Assembly (NCBI GenBank): GCA_002437725.1 | Contig: DJRF01000025.1 | Coordinates: 159,913-217,778 of the forward strand | Length of the DNA stretch: 57,866 bases | Reading direction: 5' to 3' | Origin: Treponema sp. UBA6367 | GTDB lineage: Bacteria > Spirochaetota > Spirochaetia > Treponematales > Treponemataceae | Shown: positions 1-8,366 of the stretch, in pieces | How the letters are laid out: each line of letters begins with the position of its first letter | Position numbering within the stretch: position 1 is the first letter of the stretch | Notes under the pieces: generated by a model | Seen by the model: only the letters and a program-made list of their open reading frames with translations | Databases searched by the model: none | Told to the model about the DNA's origin: nothing | Program-made: the position numbers and the translations under genes

Positions 1-52
1 TTGTTTACTTTTCAAAAAACTCTAAGTTCAGGTTATAATGTATTCCATAAAA

Positions 53-2032
53 CTAGGCATTCGCCCTGTCAAGCAAATCCACTAAATCTTTTACAGTGTA
101 ATGCATATCTTCCGCAACTTTTGCAGCAGGACCAGATTCACCAAAGCGGTCAATGCAGAACAAGTCAGTTTTCTTATTTGTAACAAACTGCTTCCAATCT
201 GTGCTAATACCGGCTTCGGCAGCAACAATCCTCTTTGCGCCGCCAAAGAATTTTTCTTGCTCAGAAAGTTCCATTTTATCAAAAAGATTGTAATCCAAAA
301 TTGAAACTACACGAACTTTTTTGTTTACCATGCCAGCAGCTTGAATTGCTGTGGAAACTTCAGAACCCGTTGCAAGAACTGTAATATCAGGAGTTCCTTC
401 GCAGTCTTTTGCAACGTATGCGCCATTTTTAATATTTTCTTTCCAGTTAGAATCGCTCTTTTCAAATCCTTGCAGCGCTTGGCGTGTAAGAACAATGCAG
501 ACTGGATGGTCTTTTGAAGCATAAGCCATTTTCCAGGCTTCCATAGTTTCCTGAGCATCTGCAGGGCGAAGCACCTGGACTCCTGGAATGGCTCGCAAAG
601 CCGTTAAAGTTTCAACAGGCTGATGAGTTGGACCATCTTCCCCGACATAAATTGAATCGTGCGTGAAAATATAAATAATAGGAAGCTTCATTAAAGAGGC
701 AACTCTAAGCTGAGGTCTTAGATAGTCGCTGAAAACAAGGAAGGTTGCGCAGAATGGACGAAGCCCGCCATGCAAGCAAATTCCAGAGCAAAGCGCGCTC
801 ATTGCAAATTCGCGTATACCGAACTCTATTGTGCGCCCAATTCTATTTTTAGGACTAAAAATTCCATCGCAATTTTTAAGAACGGTTTTGTTTGGACCTG
901 CAAGGTCGGCAGAACCGCCAACAAGATTTCCATAACGTTCGCACATCATATTTAAAACTTTTCCGCCAGCGTCGCGAGTCGCCATTTTTTCGCTGCCAGA
1001 AAATTCTACATAAGGAACATCAACTGTAGCACTGTCGCTATGGAATGCATCCCACATCTTGCGGAGTTCTGGATTTTCATTTGACCACTGCTCAAATTCT
1101 TTTTTCCAATTTTCTTCGGCAAGAGCAAAATCAGCTTTTTTAGATTCAAAATATTCGTAGGCTTCAGGCACAACGTAAAAGTCTTTATCTTCAGGGATTC
1201 CCAAAAATTTCTTTGCGTATTTTATTCCTTCTTCGCCTAAAGGAGCGCCATGAGTATCTGCAGTTCCCTGCTTTGGAGAACTATAGCCGATTATAGACTT
1301 TAGCATTATCAAAGTAGGCTTGTTTTCTTCTTTTTTTGCTTCTTCCACAAGCTCAATTATCTTTAAAGGCTCGTACATAGATCCTTTTAAAACTTGCCAA
1401 CCGTAAGCTTCGTAGCGTTTTGCAATATCTTCATCAAAGGTGATGTCAGTATTTCCATCAATGCTTATTTTATTTTGGTCATAAAATACAATTAGCTTTC
1501 CGAGTTTTAAGGTTCCAGCAAGGGAACACGCTTCTGAAGAAACACCTTCTTCAAGACAGCCTTCGCCAACCAAAGAATATGTGCAGTGATTTACAATTTT
1601 GTGTTTTTCTGTATTGAATCTAGCAGCCAACATTGATTCTGCAACAGCCATTCCTACCGCTATAGAAACGCCTTGTCCTAGCGGGCCTGCTGTACATTCA
1701 ACGCCATCTGTAACACCGTATTCAGGATGTCCAGCACAAACAGAACCTACCTGGCGGAACGATTTTATATCGTCCATAGAAACTTTATACCCGCTCAAAT
1801 GAAGAATGGAATAAAGCAACATTGAACCATGACCTGCAGACAGAACAAAACGGTCTCTGTCCGCCCATTTAGAATCAGCAGGATTGTGCTTAAGGATTTC
1901 ACCATAGAGGACTGCAGCCAATTCAGCCGCACCAAGAGGTGTTCCCGGATGTCCAGAATTTGCTTTCTGGATTGCATCCATTGACAAACTTCGGATTGAA
2001 GTTGCCACCGCCTTAATCGCTTTCTCGTTCAT
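53..2032 (-). CDS. tkt: Transketolase
   Basis: Thiamine-diphosphate enzyme of the non-oxidative pentose phosphate pathway; it moves two-carbon ketol units between sugar phosphates in the cytoplasm. The 659-residue length is normal for a full bacterial transketolase. An N-terminal SGHPG motif (residues 26-30) and the ThDP/metal motif GEG (156-158) with DQN (185-187) are present, followed by the pyrimidine-domain motif GEDGPTHQP and a C-terminal domain. It is the last gene of the minus-strand block that begins at livH, 40 bases downstream of the EIIA-like gene. The ribosome-binding sequence is weak (AGGGTAGG). No terminator is visible in the 52 bases left before the window edge. Identification is secure. 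Confidence 0.97.
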   Translation of the reverse strand: MNEKAIKAVATSIRSLSMDAIQKANSGHPGTPLGAAELAAVLYGEILKHNPADSKWADRDRFVLSAGHGSMLLYSILHLSGYKVSMDDIKSFRQVGSVCAGHPEYGVTDGVECTAGPLGQGVSIAVGMAVAESMLAARFNTEKHKIVNHCTYSLVGEGCLEEGVSSEACSLAGTLKLGKLIVFYDQNKISIDGNTDITFDEDIAKRYEAYGWQVLKGSMYEPLKIIELVEEAKKEENKPTLIMLKSIIGYSSPKQGTADTHGAPLGEEGIKYAKKFLGIPEDKDFYVVPEAYEYFESKKADFALAEENWKKEFEQWSNENPELRKMWDAFHSDSATVDVPYVEFSGSEKMATRDAGGKVLNMMCERYGNLVGGSADLAGPNKTVLKNCDGIFSPKNRIGRTIEFGIREFAMSALCSGICLHGGLRPFCATFLVFSDYLRPQLRVASLMKLPIIYIFTHDSIYVGEDGPTHQPVETLTALRAIPGVQVLRPADAQETMEAWKMAYASKDHPVCIVLTRQALQGFEKSDSNWKENIKNGAYVAKDCEGTPDITVLATGSEVSTAIQAAGMVNKKVRVVSILDYNLFDKMELSEQEKFFGGAKRIVAAEAGISTDWKQFVTNKKTDLFCIDRFGESGPAAKVAEDMHYTVKDLVDLLDRANA

Positions 2033-2072
2033 TTTTGTGACCTACCCTTTTTAAGTCTTTTTTTTAAGCAAA

Positions 2073-2531
2073 TTAAGCCAGCTCTCTTACCGCTGCAAGC
2101 AGTTCAGCTTCGCTAGCATGAGCTTCCAATAAATCTCTAAAAGATTTTTTTTGAAACATACTAGCTAGAGCAGACAAAATTTGAATATGAGTTTGAGAAT
2201 CATGAGAAAGAAGTACAAACATTGTGTGAACGTGAAGTCCGTCTGGAGCATTCATATCAAGAGCATTTTTTAAGTATACTACACAGATTCTTTGATCTTC
2301 TTCATTCTTTACAATTGGAGTACGCGCATGAGGCAAGGCAATTCCATTTCCTACCGCGGTACTCATTATATCTTCTCTTGCGCAAAGCGCATTATAAATT
2401 TCATCTGCAGACATAGATGCAGGCAAGTTTAGTATTTTTTTAAGATTTTTATACACTTCCTTTGGAGAATCTCCATCAACATCAAAAAAAACACCGCCTC
2501 GATGAATTAATTGCGCAATATCAACTGACAT
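2073..2531 (-). CDS. PTS EIIA (PtsN/fructose-type) domain protein
   Basis: A stand-alone type-2 EIIA domain of about 152 residues. The conserved phosphorylatable histidine lies in GIALPHAR, and a Thr-Ala-Val-Gly-Asn run precedes it as in PtsN and fructose/mannitol EIIA proteins. I start it at 2531 because GAGGGG sits seven bases upstream of that ATG; the in-frame ATG at 2549 overlaps this site and has no site of its own. There is no PTS permease (EIIB or EIIC) nearby, so a regulatory role is more likely than sugar uptake. This matches the known habit of treponemes to keep regulatory PTS components without permeases. Its place between an unknown protein and transketolase suggests a link to carbon status, which is inference. 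Confidence 0.88.
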   Translation of the reverse strand: MSVDIAQLIHRGGVFFDVDGDSPKEVYKNLKKILNLPASMSADEIYNALCAREDIMSTAVGNGIALPHARTPIVKNEEDQRICVVYLKNALDMNAPDGLHVHTMFVLLSHDSQTHIQILSALASMFQKKSFRDLLEAHASEAELLAAVRELA

Positions 2532-2555
2532 TTTTAACCCCTCATTCAATTAAAA

Positions 2556-4025
2556 TTATCCCTTAGTAACAACAAAGCCATTTTTTGACTGCTCTGCCGC
2601 AACTTTTTTTAAAATATCCTTTATGCCATCAAAATTAAGTTCCATTCCTTCAAGCGAAAGACTGATTTCATCTAAAGTTTTTAAAACAGAAGCGTCTGTG
2701 TCTTCCATCATTTCTATAAGATGAATAAGATGCGCATATATTTGCGAAAGAATTACAAGAGGCTGCTGAGGAAACGCAGAAAGGTCTGCGCTTACTTCAT
2801 CAATCTCGTGCATAACTTCGTTTACCGCTGTATACAAATCCAAAGCTTCATGCCTTACAGGAGCAATATTAAAATCTGCAAAACGGTTATATTCGTTCAA
2901 AAGTATATCATGTCTATTTTTCAAGTGCAATAATAGCGACTTTTGCTTCTGTGGCGAAAATCTATAAAAGTCTGGATGAAGGCTTTTACAAATAAGCTCA
3001 AAATCTGCAATATTTTTATTTATTTGATCTTTTAAATAAGCATCATAAATAAAGTCGGGAGGTTCAATGGATAAATCGTAATTAATTTTGTCAGTTTTTT
3101 TGTTTTCAGGTGCAAAATCAACAGGTGTATTCCATTTTCCAACCGCAGGAACTTCTTTTCCAGCGAACCACAACCTTGTTTCAACTCCAAAAGACTGAAA
3201 TCCAATCTTTTTTGTTCTAGAAAACAATTCTTCTATTGAGCCACAGTCTTTTACGCACAATTCATTTCTGTTGTCTATAAAAACTAAGGCTAATTGCTCT
3301 TCAATTGAACTTCTTGGTCCTAAAATTGAAAAACTATCTAACAGACATTTTTCCAAAGTTGCATACCAATTTTCGCGGGCAACATCGTCCATTTTCATCT
3401 GAAAAGGACTTGTATCAGAATGTGTAAAAGAAACATCAACTCTATTAAGATCCCAGTCTACCACTTTACAAACAATGCGATCGCCAAAGGCAAAGCCGTC
3501 TTTTATCAATGGGTCTAAAGAAAAACCTGTAGCGTGAACCATTGAAGGCAGCGTAAAGTCGGTTTTTCCAAGATCGATATCATGATTTGCAGGATCGCTG
3601 GCAATGTACTGAACGCAATATTCTTCGCCATAAAGAAAGAATAAGTTCAAAAGAGAATTGCTGTCTATTTCTACAACCTTATCTTTTAAAAAAACGCCTT
3701 TATATTCAAAATTAATGTCGTTAGAAAGAATTTCTGGATCTATAAAAGGCATGCAGCGGTGACCTGCAATAAAAACGCCTTTATCAAATTCTTTGCGAGT
3801 TGGTCTAAAACTAAAAAGCTCGTTTGTAAATGCGAATGCCCTTGTAATGTACATTCCATCAGTAAGGGCAAAAACATTTCCACAAGTCGAAAGATATTCA
3901 GAACATTCCTGAGCAGTAGTTTTTACACCAATTTTTGCCAAGAGCGTGCTAAAATCTTTTAGAGAAAACGGTTCTGGGTATGATCTCAAAAATTGTCTTA
4001 TCAGAATTTCTGCTGGAATTTTCAT
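2556..4025 (-). CDS. Conserved-looking protein of unknown function, 489 aa
   Basis: Not recognised. The first 80 or so residues read like a winged-helix fold: helices around Ile-Arg-Gln-Phe-Leu and Leu-Lys-Asp-Phe, then a DGMYITR strand typical of wing regions. The middle is a mixed alpha/beta region rich in aromatic and acidic residues. The last 150 residues are helical and probably coiled. There is no signal peptide and no transmembrane segment, so it should be cytoplasmic. Its ATG overlaps the TGA of the CBS-ACT gene (ATGA), and its stop lies 24 bases before the EIIA-like start, so the three are almost certainly translated from one message. It could be a transcriptional regulator, but nothing beyond the N-terminal impression supports that. 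Confidence 0.8.
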   Translation of the reverse strand: MKIPAEILIRQFLRSYPEPFSLKDFSTLLAKIGVKTTAQECSEYLSTCGNVFALTDGMYITRAFAFTNELFSFRPTRKEFDKGVFIAGHRCMPFIDPEILSNDINFEYKGVFLKDKVVEIDSNSLLNLFFLYGEEYCVQYIASDPANHDIDLGKTDFTLPSMVHATGFSLDPLIKDGFAFGDRIVCKVVDWDLNRVDVSFTHSDTSPFQMKMDDVARENWYATLEKCLLDSFSILGPRSSIEEQLALVFIDNRNELCVKDCGSIEELFSRTKKIGFQSFGVETRLWFAGKEVPAVGKWNTPVDFAPENKKTDKINYDLSIEPPDFIYDAYLKDQINKNIADFELICKSLHPDFYRFSPQKQKSLLLHLKNRHDILLNEYNRFADFNIAPVRHEALDLYTAVNEVMHEIDEVSADLSAFPQQPLVILSQIYAHLIHLIEMMEDTDASVLKTLDEISLSLEGMELNFDGIKDILKKVAAEQSKNGFVVTKG

Positions 4026-4666
4026 ATTATGCGAATATCATCTGCTGAAAGTCCGATTTTTTTAAGAATTTCTTCTATTTGACTAATAGAAACATCAGTT
4101 ACTTTTAAAGTAAGACGGCGCTTTCCAGATTCTTTTAATTCCCTAGTAACCAGGCAAACAAGATTTCCTTGTGAAGCTGCAATTCCTTCTATAAGTCTTG
4201 AAAGTTGACCAGGCCTGTCATCAAGAGTAAGAATAAAACGAACACCCTTGTGGCGGGCGCCGAACATATCTGTAAACAGGTTGAACAAATCGCTTTCTGT
4301 AATAATTCCGACCAAGACGTCGTCTTTCATAACAGGAACGCAACCAATATGGTTGTCTACCATTAGCCTTGCAGCTTCTTCAACAACTTCGTTTTCAGAA
4401 ACTGTGACTACATTTTTTGTCATTATCTTAGAAACTGTTATTTTTGAAAGAAGATAGCCAATTTCGTAAATATCAAGAGTTGTAGCTTCTGAAGGACCTG
4501 TTTTTGCCAAATCATTTTTTGTAACAATTCCTACAAGACGGTTTTGCTTGTCTACAACAGGCAATTTATTTATGCTCTTTTTATTCATAAGAGCTTTTGC
4601 ATCTGTAACAGAACAGTCTGGAGAGACATAAATAGGTTCTTTTGTCATTACATTTTTTACCAGCAT
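4022..4666 (-). CDS. CBS-pair and ACT domain regulatory protein
   Basis: 214 residues. Two CBS motifs occupy roughly residues 1-60 and 75-135, with the typical VKNVMTKEPI opening, SKIMTKNVVTV in the second repeat, and GIVTKNDL and GIITESDL endings. An ACT-type domain fills the remainder (residues 140-214, opening RFILTLDDRPGQLSRL). CBS pairs bind adenosine nucleotides and ACT domains commonly bind amino acids, so it probably senses both. It starts two bases after the livF stop and overlaps the next gene by four bases. The context argues for a sensor of branched-chain amino acid supply tied to the transporter, which is inference. It resembles AcuB-like proteins in layout. No catalytic domain is present. 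Confidence 0.9.
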   Translation of the reverse strand: MLVKNVMTKEPIYVSPDCSVTDAKALMNKKSINKLPVVDKQNRLVGIVTKNDLAKTGPSEATTLDIYEIGYLLSKITVSKIMTKNVVTVSENEVVEEAARLMVDNHIGCVPVMKDDVLVGIITESDLFNLFTDMFGARHKGVRFILTLDDRPGQLSRLIEGIAASQGNLVCLVTRELKESGKRRLTLKVTDVSISQIEEILKKIGLSADDIRII

Positions 4667-4668
4667 AA

Positions 4669-5376
4669 TTAACCTCCAAGATAAGCTGATTTTACGGCAG
4701 GATCTACTATAAGATCAGAAGCCTTGCCGCTTTTTGCTATATTTCCTGTTTCCAAAACATAAGCCCTATCTGCAATAGACAAAGCTTTAAAAGCGTTTTG
4801 TTCAACAAGAAGAATAGTTGTTCCTTCCGAATTAATTTTTTTAATTATTTCAAAAATTTCGTCTACAAGTATAGGAGCAAGCCCCATAGACGGTTCATCG
4901 AGCAAGAGCAATTTTGGCTCTGCCATAAGAGCCCGTCCCATTGCAAGCATTTGCTGTTCGCCGCCGCTCAAAGTTCCAGCATACTGCTTAAAACGTTCTT
5001 TTAAGCGTGGAAAAAGTTCAAAGACTTTGTCCATATCGCGTTTTATAGCAACATTGTCTTTTCGCAAATAGGCGCCAAGCTCTAGATTTTCGCGAACAGT
5101 CAAGTTTGCGAAAACATGCCGTCCTTCTGGAACTTGAATAAGATTTCGCTTTACAATCTTTTCCGCGCTCATAGAAGTAATATTTTCGCCTTCAAACTTT
5201 ATGGAGCCGCTTTGCTTTTTTATGATATTTGAAATTGCGTGCAAAGTTGTAGTTTTGCCAGCTCCATTTGAACCAATCAAGGTTATAATTTCGTTTTTAT
5301 CAACATTAAAACTTATTCCTTTTAATGCGTTTATCGCCCCGTAGGATACGCACAAATCGTTTACTTCAAGCATCAT
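4669..5376 (-). CDS. livF: Branched-chain amino acid ABC transporter, ATPase LivF
   Basis: Cytoplasmic ATPase of the HAAT-type (Liv) importer, 235 residues. Walker A is GSNGAGKTT near residue 37, the ABC signature is LSGGEQQ, and Walker B is LLLLDEP. LivF features include the short C-terminus ending in AYLGG and the PEGRHVF stretch after the Q-loop. It lies one base downstream of livG and two bases upstream of the CBS-ACT gene. Substrate cannot be read from the sequence; Liv-type systems import branched-chain amino acids, but relatives import urea or other compounds. Confidence 0.95.
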   Translation of the reverse strand: MMLEVNDLCVSYGAINALKGISFNVDKNEIITLIGSNGAGKTTTLHAISNIIKKQSGSIKFEGENITSMSAEKIVKRNLIQVPEGRHVFANLTVRENLELGAYLRKDNVAIKRDMDKVFELFPRLKERFKQYAGTLSGGEQQMLAMGRALMAEPKLLLLDEPSMGLAPILVDEIFEIIKKINSEGTTILLVEQNAFKALSIADRAYVLETGNIAKSGKASDLIVDPAVKSAYLGG

Positions 5377-5377
5377 A

Positions 5378-6169
5378 CTAGTTATCTCCCAAATAAGCTT
5401 TGATAACCTGAGGATTTGTTTTAATTTCTTCAGGGTTGCCTACAGCAATTATCTTACCATAGTTTAGAACCATTATTCGCTCGCAGATTCCCATAACAAG
5501 CTTCATGTCGTGTTCAATCAAAAGAATTGTAAGATTAAACTCTTTGCGAATAAAACTTATCATTTCCATTAATTCATGCGTTTCCTGAGGATTCATTCCC
5601 GCAGCAGGCTCATCCAAAAGCAGCAATTTTGGTTTGGAAGCAAGCGCCCGCACAATTTCAAGCTTTCTTTGCTCACCGTACGGAAGATTTTTTGCAAGCT
5701 CATTCTGCTTTTTTTCAATTTTAAAAAGGCTAAGCAACTCTTCAACCCTTTGAGCCATACGCTTTTCGTCGCGGCGAAATTTTGGAGTTCTAAAAAGAAC
5801 GTCAAAAGGATTTACTTTTCTAGAATTATGCAGAGAAATAAGAACATTGTCTTTTACAGTAAGATTTCCAAAAAGCCTGATATTTTGAAAAGTTCTTGCG
5901 ATGCCAAGCTTATTCAACATAGCAGGATTAGCTTTATTTATTATGCGGACTTTGTCATTTCTGTCCCAAAAAGTAAGCTGTCCCGAAGTTGGAGTGTAAA
6001 TTCCACTTACCATATTGAACATCGTGGTTTTTCCAGCCCCATTAGGCCCAATCAAACCTACAAGCTCACCTTCGTGAAGCTCAAAACTTGCATCGCTTAC
6101 AGCGCACAAGCCGCCAAATACAATCGAAATATCGGAAGCCTGAAGAACAGTTTTTTTATCTTCGTTCAT
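5378..6169 (-). CDS. livG: Branched-chain amino acid ABC transporter, ATPase LivG
   Basis: Second ATPase of the same importer, 263 residues. Walker A is GPNGAGKTT and Walker B is LLLLDEPAAG. The signature is the LivG-type LPYGEQRKLE in place of LSGGQ, and the stretch GIARTFQNIRLF is diagnostic for LivG. Its ATG shares a base with the livM stop (TAATG), with GGAGG inside the end of livM as the ribosome-binding site, so translation is coupled. It pairs with LivF on the LivH/LivM membrane dimer. Confidence 0.96.
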   Translation of the reverse strand: MNEDKKTVLQASDISIVFGGLCAVSDASFELHEGELVGLIGPNGAGKTTMFNMVSGIYTPTSGQLTFWDRNDKVRIINKANPAMLNKLGIARTFQNIRLFGNLTVKDNVLISLHNSRKVNPFDVLFRTPKFRRDEKRMAQRVEELLSLFKIEKKQNELAKNLPYGEQRKLEIVRALASKPKLLLLDEPAAGMNPQETHELMEMISFIRKEFNLTILLIEHDMKLVMGICERIMVLNYGKIIAVGNPEEIKTNPQVIKAYLGDN

Positions 6170-7197
6170 TATTTTGCACCTCCGTTTGAAGCTTTTTTAG
6201 AAAACTTTTTCTTAAAATTATTAAACAATTTTTTGAATCCGCCAGCAGCAATCCAATCCCAGCATTTTACAAACGAGATTTCTTTTGTTCCCAAAAGACC
6301 TTGCGGACGGAAAAGCATTACTATTATCAAAACAATCGGATAAAAAAGCAAACGATATTCTTTTAGGAAACGCAAACCTTCCTGCAAGCAAGTAAGAACA
6401 TAAGCTGCCAAAACAGAACCAGTTGTGGAACCCATTCCTCCAAGAACCACAAAAATAAGGTAATCAATACTTTTTGCAAACGCCGCTTGTTCCGGTTTTA
6501 CAAAACCAATATACATAACGTAAAGAGAACCGCCGATTCCTGCAATAAAACTTGCAATTACAAAACCAATCATCTTGTACTTAAAAACGTGAATACCGCA
6601 GCTATTCGCAGCGATTTCATCTTCGCGAACAGCAAGAATTGAACGCCCATAAGTAGAGCGTATAAAATTCTGAAGAAGAATAATTACAACTACTAAAGTT
6701 GCCGTAACAATAAAAATTGCAAGCAAAGAATTAAGCGAAACAGGATTTGCAAAAGTCTTGCCGTTTGGTCCTCCTGTAATGCTTTTTAAGTTTGTAAGAA
6801 CAACGCGTATAATTTCGCCAAAAGCAAGCGTAACAATTGCAAGATAGTCGCCTTCAAGTTTTAATGTAGGAAAGCCAATTAAAAATCCAAAGAAAGCGGT
6901 AATAATTCCAGAAAGGATAACACTTACCGCAAGAGGAATTCCGCAGGTCGATGAAAACAAGATTGTGGAATACGCGCCCAACGCCATAAAACCAGCCTGA
7001 CCGAGTGAAAGCTGACCTGTTATTCCGCAAATCATGTTTACGCTAATAGCCATAATTGCATTTATTCCGGAAAGGGTCAAAATTCCGGCTAAGTAAGCAT
7101 CTATTATGCCTGTTGCCACCAGAACAGAAGGAATTACTATTGCAAGAACCGCTACAATTCCCGGTATAAGCATATTTCTAAAAGTTTTATTTTTCAT
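6169..7197 (-). CDS. livM: Branched-chain amino acid ABC transporter, permease LivM
   Basis: Inner-membrane permease, 342 residues, with about ten hydrophobic segments. Family motifs are GQLSLGQAGFMALGAY near residue 62 and the cytoplasmic coupling stretch AVREDEIAANSCGI that contacts the ATPase. The C-terminus carries a basic tail (rich in Lys, about 30 residues) beyond the usual RPQGLLG ending, which is longer than in most LivM proteins. It lies 27 bases downstream of livH and overlaps livG by one base. Confidence 0.95.
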   Translation of the reverse strand: MKNKTFRNMLIPGIVAVLAIVIPSVLVATGIIDAYLAGILTLSGINAIMAISVNMICGITGQLSLGQAGFMALGAYSTILFSSTCGIPLAVSVILSGIITAFFGFLIGFPTLKLEGDYLAIVTLAFGEIIRVVLTNLKSITGGPNGKTFANPVSLNSLLAIFIVTATLVVVIILLQNFIRSTYGRSILAVREDEIAANSCGIHVFKYKMIGFVIASFIAGIGGSLYVMYIGFVKPEQAAFAKSIDYLIFVVLGGMGSTTGSVLAAYVLTCLQEGLRFLKEYRLLFYPIVLIIVMLFRPQGLLGTKEISFVKCWDWIAAGGFKKLFNNFKKKFSKKASNGGAK

Positions 7198-7224
7198 TAA
7201 TGCACTCCAAATAGTCGAATTTAA

Positions 7225-8115
7225 CTAAACTTTTACAGTTGTTTTTTTGCCAAACAACCCTGAAGGTTTTACAAGAAGTATTACTATCAAGATTATATAT
7301 GAAATTGCATCAGCATATTGGCTGCTTATGTAGCCTTTTGTAAGAGTTTCGGCAATTCCCAAAATAACACCGCCGACCATAGCACCAGGAATTGAGCCGA
7401 TTCCACCAAGAACGGCAGCAACAAACGCTTTTAACCCAGGAATATATCCCATCATAGGATCAATCATTGGATAAGCGGTAGCATAAAGAACTCCCGCAAC
7501 TCCGGCAAGAATTGAACCGATAACAAAGGTGACTGCGATTATTTTGTTTACGTTGATTCCCATTAAAGAGCTTGCTTGCAGGTCGTAAGAAACGGCCTGC
7601 ATCGCCTTTCCAGTTTTTGTGTGATTTACAATAAAGTTTAAAACCAGCATAAAAATCGCGCTTGAAACGATTACAATAAGCTGAAGATTTGTTATAGAAA
7701 AAATGCCAATCTCAAAGTTTTTTGCCGCCATTGTAGGAAAACTTTTTGGATTTGGACCAACAAAAGGAAGAACTCTCATAAGGTTTTGCAAAATAAGTTC
7801 AACTCCAATTGCCGTTATCAAAGAGTTCAACCTTGGAGCATTGCGCAAAGGCCTGTATGCAAAACGTTCAATCACAAGAGAAAGAAGCGCGCAAAAAAGC
7901 ATGGCCGCCACAAAAGCAAAAATCATGCCTAAAAAAGAAGGCGTAAAAATACTCAAGACAAAGAAGCCTGCAAATGCTCCCATCATCATAACATCGCCGT
8001 GCGCAAAATTGATGAGTTTTACAATTCCATAGACCATTGTATAGCCAAGAGCAATCAAAGCATAAATACTGCCTAACGAAAGACCGTTTACAAGTTGAGC
8101 AATAAACGTAGACAT
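7225..8115 (-). CDS. livH: Branched-chain amino acid ABC transporter, permease LivH
   Basis: Inner-membrane permease, 296 residues from the start used here, with the LivH opening GLSLGSIYALIALGYTMVYG, then INFAHGD and a C-terminal RPxGLFG-like KPSGLFG. I place the start at 8115 because TCCCCC at 8121-8126 gives GGGGGA five bases upstream of that ATG; a start at 8148 would lack a site. First gene of the liv unit. A -10-like TATAAT lies at 8160-8165 with only a poor -35. No periplasmic binding protein gene (livK) is present on either side, so the binding protein must be encoded elsewhere or be shared. Confidence 0.95.
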   Translation of the reverse strand: MSTFIAQLVNGLSLGSIYALIALGYTMVYGIVKLINFAHGDVMMMGAFAGFFVLSIFTPSFLGMIFAFVAAMLFCALLSLVIERFAYRPLRNAPRLNSLITAIGVELILQNLMRVLPFVGPNPKSFPTMAAKNFEIGIFSITNLQLIVIVSSAIFMLVLNFIVNHTKTGKAMQAVSYDLQASSLMGINVNKIIAVTFVIGSILAGVAGVLYATAYPMIDPMMGYIPGLKAFVAAVLGGIGSIPGAMVGGVILGIAETLTKGYISSQYADAISYIILIVILLVKPSGLFGKKTTVKV

Positions 8116-8257
8116 ATACGTCCCCCATAACAACTTAAAAGTTTGCAAAACAAAAATACATTATATTTTAATAAATTAAATAATCTTAGGCAATTGGTAT
8201 TATAAAATTGTAAAATGAACGAAAAATTAAAAGTCTGAAAGTGGCTAACAAATTTTG

Positions 8258-8362
8258 CTAGGACTGTATTAACAGAGTTGAAACTCCCGCATCTTTGCTT
8301 GCAAGCTTAATTTCAAAACCAACTTCGCAAAGCAACGAGAGTTCAATTTTTTTAGAAGACAC
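8258..8362 (-). pseudogene. 34-codon GTG reading frame or gene remnant
   Basis: A short frame that begins with GTG at 8360-8362, four bases after the stop of the upstream lipoprotein gene, and ends TAG at 8258-8260. Codon choice looks like the neighbours, and the peptide (IELSLLCEVGFEIKLASKDAG and on) is not low-complexity, so it may be the tail of a decayed gene or a real small protein. No ribosome-binding site is seen. The rest of the 8116-8366 spacer shows only AT-rich sequence and a possible -10 for livH. Very uncertain. Confidence 0.18.
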
Positions 8363-8366
8363 TATT

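Noticed and set aside
5576..6343. 255-codon plus-strand reading frame
   Set aside because: Antisense to livG and the end of livM, which are unambiguous; the peptide has no recognisable domain.
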